This document shows, one piece after another, positions 62,940 through 64,000 of a DNA stretch of 64,000 nt. Made by a program: the position numbers and the translations under genes. The DNA comes from Colletes latitarsis. Its lineage: Eukaryota > Arthropoda > Insecta > Hymenoptera > Colletidae. The stretch is from the NCBI RefSeq assembly GCF_051014445.1, contig NW_027488379.1:2604001-2668000 (forward strand). Reading direction: 5' to 3'. The notes beneath the pieces were generated by a model that searched no databases, was not told the origin of the DNA, and saw only the letters and a program-made list of their open reading frames with translations. Numbering within the stretch: the first letter of the stretch is position 1; each line of letters opens with the position of its first letter.

Positions 62940-64000
62940 TTCCTGGTTTGGATCACATAGTAGTGTGGTACCACACCGAAACTGTCGATTAAACTTGGGT
63001 TTGATCAATATTTTAGAGGATAACACATGTTAGGTCTGAGTAGGGTCAAGGATTTGCCCACATGTGGCTCATACTTTTGCATACTTCTCTTACGTGTTAG
63101 CCAGATCCTTTGCTTTTTCTGGTTTGGATCACATAGAAATGTGGTACCACTAAGAAAAAGTCCATTAAACCTGGCTTCGATCAATATTTTAGAGGATAAC
63201 GCATGTTAGGTCTAGGTTAGTTCTGGGATTTGCTCTCATCAGGCTCATACTTTCGCATATTTCTGATACTTGATGGCCAGATTCTGTTCTTTTTCTGGTT
63301 TGGATCACATAATAATGCGGTACCTCTTTGAAACAGTCAATTAAACCTGGTTTCGATCAATATTTTAGAGGATGACGCATGTTAGGTCTATGTCAGGTCT
63401 GGGATTTGCCCTCATCAGGCTCATACTTTCGCATTTTGCGCATACTCGTTGACCAGACACTGGTCTTTTTCTGGTTTGGATCACGTAGTAATGTGGTACC
63501 ACACTGAAACTGTCAATTAAACCTAGTCTGGGTCTACATTTCAAAGGATAATGCATGTTAGGTCTGTGTTAGGTCTGTCATTTGCCCACATGAGGCTCAT
63601 ACTTTCGCATATTTCTGATACCTGATGGCCAGATTCTGGACTTTTTCTGGGTTGGATCACGTAGTAATGTGGTACCACACTGAAACGGTCCATTAAACCT
63701 AGATTCGATCAATATTTTAGAGGATAACACATGTTAGGTCTAGGTTAGGTCTGGGATTTGCACTCACCAGGCTCATACTTTCGCATATTTTTCATACTTG
63801 TTGGCCAGATCGTGGACTTTTACTGGTTTGGATAACGTAGTAATGTGGTACCACACTGAAACAGTCCATTAAACCTGGTTTCGATGAATATTTTAGAGGA
63901 TAACGCATGTTAGGTCTATGTCAGGTCTGGGATATGCTCGCATCAGGCTCATACTTTCGCATATTTCTCATACTTGACGGCCAGATTCTGGGCTTTTTCT
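62940..64000. repeat. HOR A, copy A4, cut by the window edge
   Basis: The first 1,061 bp of another A unit. It resembles A3 in having the intact CTTGACGGCCAGATTCTGGG segment near 63,974, where A1 and A2 carry the 21-bp deletion. The array therefore continues beyond the window in the same orientation. Confidence 0.92.

Larger units (their letters stand above)
1..64000. repeat. ~176-bp satellite DNA array, whole window
   Basis: The same ~176-bp unit recurs head to tail from the first to the last base. Successive palindrome starts at 26, 202, 378, 554, 730 and 906 are spaced by exactly 176 bp, and the same spacing recurs wherever I measured it, apart from a few indel-bearing monomers. All monomers point the same way. 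I found no inverted block, transposable element, simple-sequence insertion or single-copy spacer, so every stretch without a gene consists of this satellite. Monomers differ from each other at many positions, but blocks of monomers recur almost unchanged, which defines higher-order repeats. A unit near nucleosomal length in multi-kilobase HORs is typical of centromeric satellites; that role is inferred. The species is not identified. Confidence 0.98.

Noticed and set aside
1..64000. CRISPR array or other bacterial repeat array
   Set aside because: The units are 176 bp, contiguous, without short repeats separated by unique spacers, and organised in HORs; this is eukaryotic satellite.
1..64000. 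Identity with the 176-bp Brassica centromeric satellites (CentBr) or with the ~171-bp primate and ~178-bp Arabidopsis satellites
   Set aside because: Lengths are similar, but the motifs here (KpnI dyad, TTAGGTCTRGG pair) do not fit what I remember of those satellites. Similar length alone reflects nucleosome-sized units. A database search would settle this.
1..64000. tRNA, rRNA or other structured RNA genes
   Set aside because: No conserved tRNA box A/B pair, rRNA segment or unique structured region interrupts the satellite on either strand.

Overview
The whole 64-kb window is one uninterrupted satellite DNA array. It is built from roughly 364 head-to-tail copies of a ~176-bp monomer, all in the same orientation. 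I see no protein-coding gene, RNA gene, transposon or unique-sequence spacer. This is eukaryotic heterochromatin, most plausibly (inferred) a centromeric or pericentromeric satellite from a long-read assembly. I cannot name the species: the monomer matches no satellite I can recall with confidence. The monomer is marked by a KpnI-cored palindrome (GTGGTACCAC), an AT-rich block (GATCAATATTTTAGAGGA), two adjacent 11-bp direct repeats (TTAGGTCTAGG and TTAGGTCTGGG) and a T-rich tract before TCTGGTTTGGATCAC.

The monomers are organised into higher-order repeats (HORs) of two kinds. Family A is a 37-monomer HOR whose intact length is 6,507 bp, i.e. 37 x 176 minus one 5-bp deletion. It covers 1 to about 6,715 and returns, partly rearranged, from about 42,340 to the right edge. 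Copies: A1 1-6,486; a partial copy about 45,641-50,122; A2 50,123-56,432; A3 56,433-62,939; A4 62,940 to the edge. Their different lengths (6,486, 6,310 and 6,507 bp) are fully explained by one 21-bp deletion and the loss of one monomer.

Family B fills about 6,719-40,170 and is a mosaic of nested tandem duplications. These are an 8-monomer unit (1,408 bp, from 6,711), a 15-monomer unit (2,639 bp, 12,601-17,878), a 5,575-bp unit (16,465-27,614, almost or fully identical copies), then a third, rearranged version (about 29,850-35,700) and a 352-bp dimer duplication (37,810-38,436). Between B and the orderly A array lie a heterogeneous zone (40,171-42,340) and a scrambled A-like zone (42,341-45,640).

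Nothing here works as genes. What the window records is a history of unequal exchange at scales from one monomer to several kilobases. It also shows a palindromic site whose main variants keep their symmetry through paired base changes, a pattern worth testing for centromeric function.
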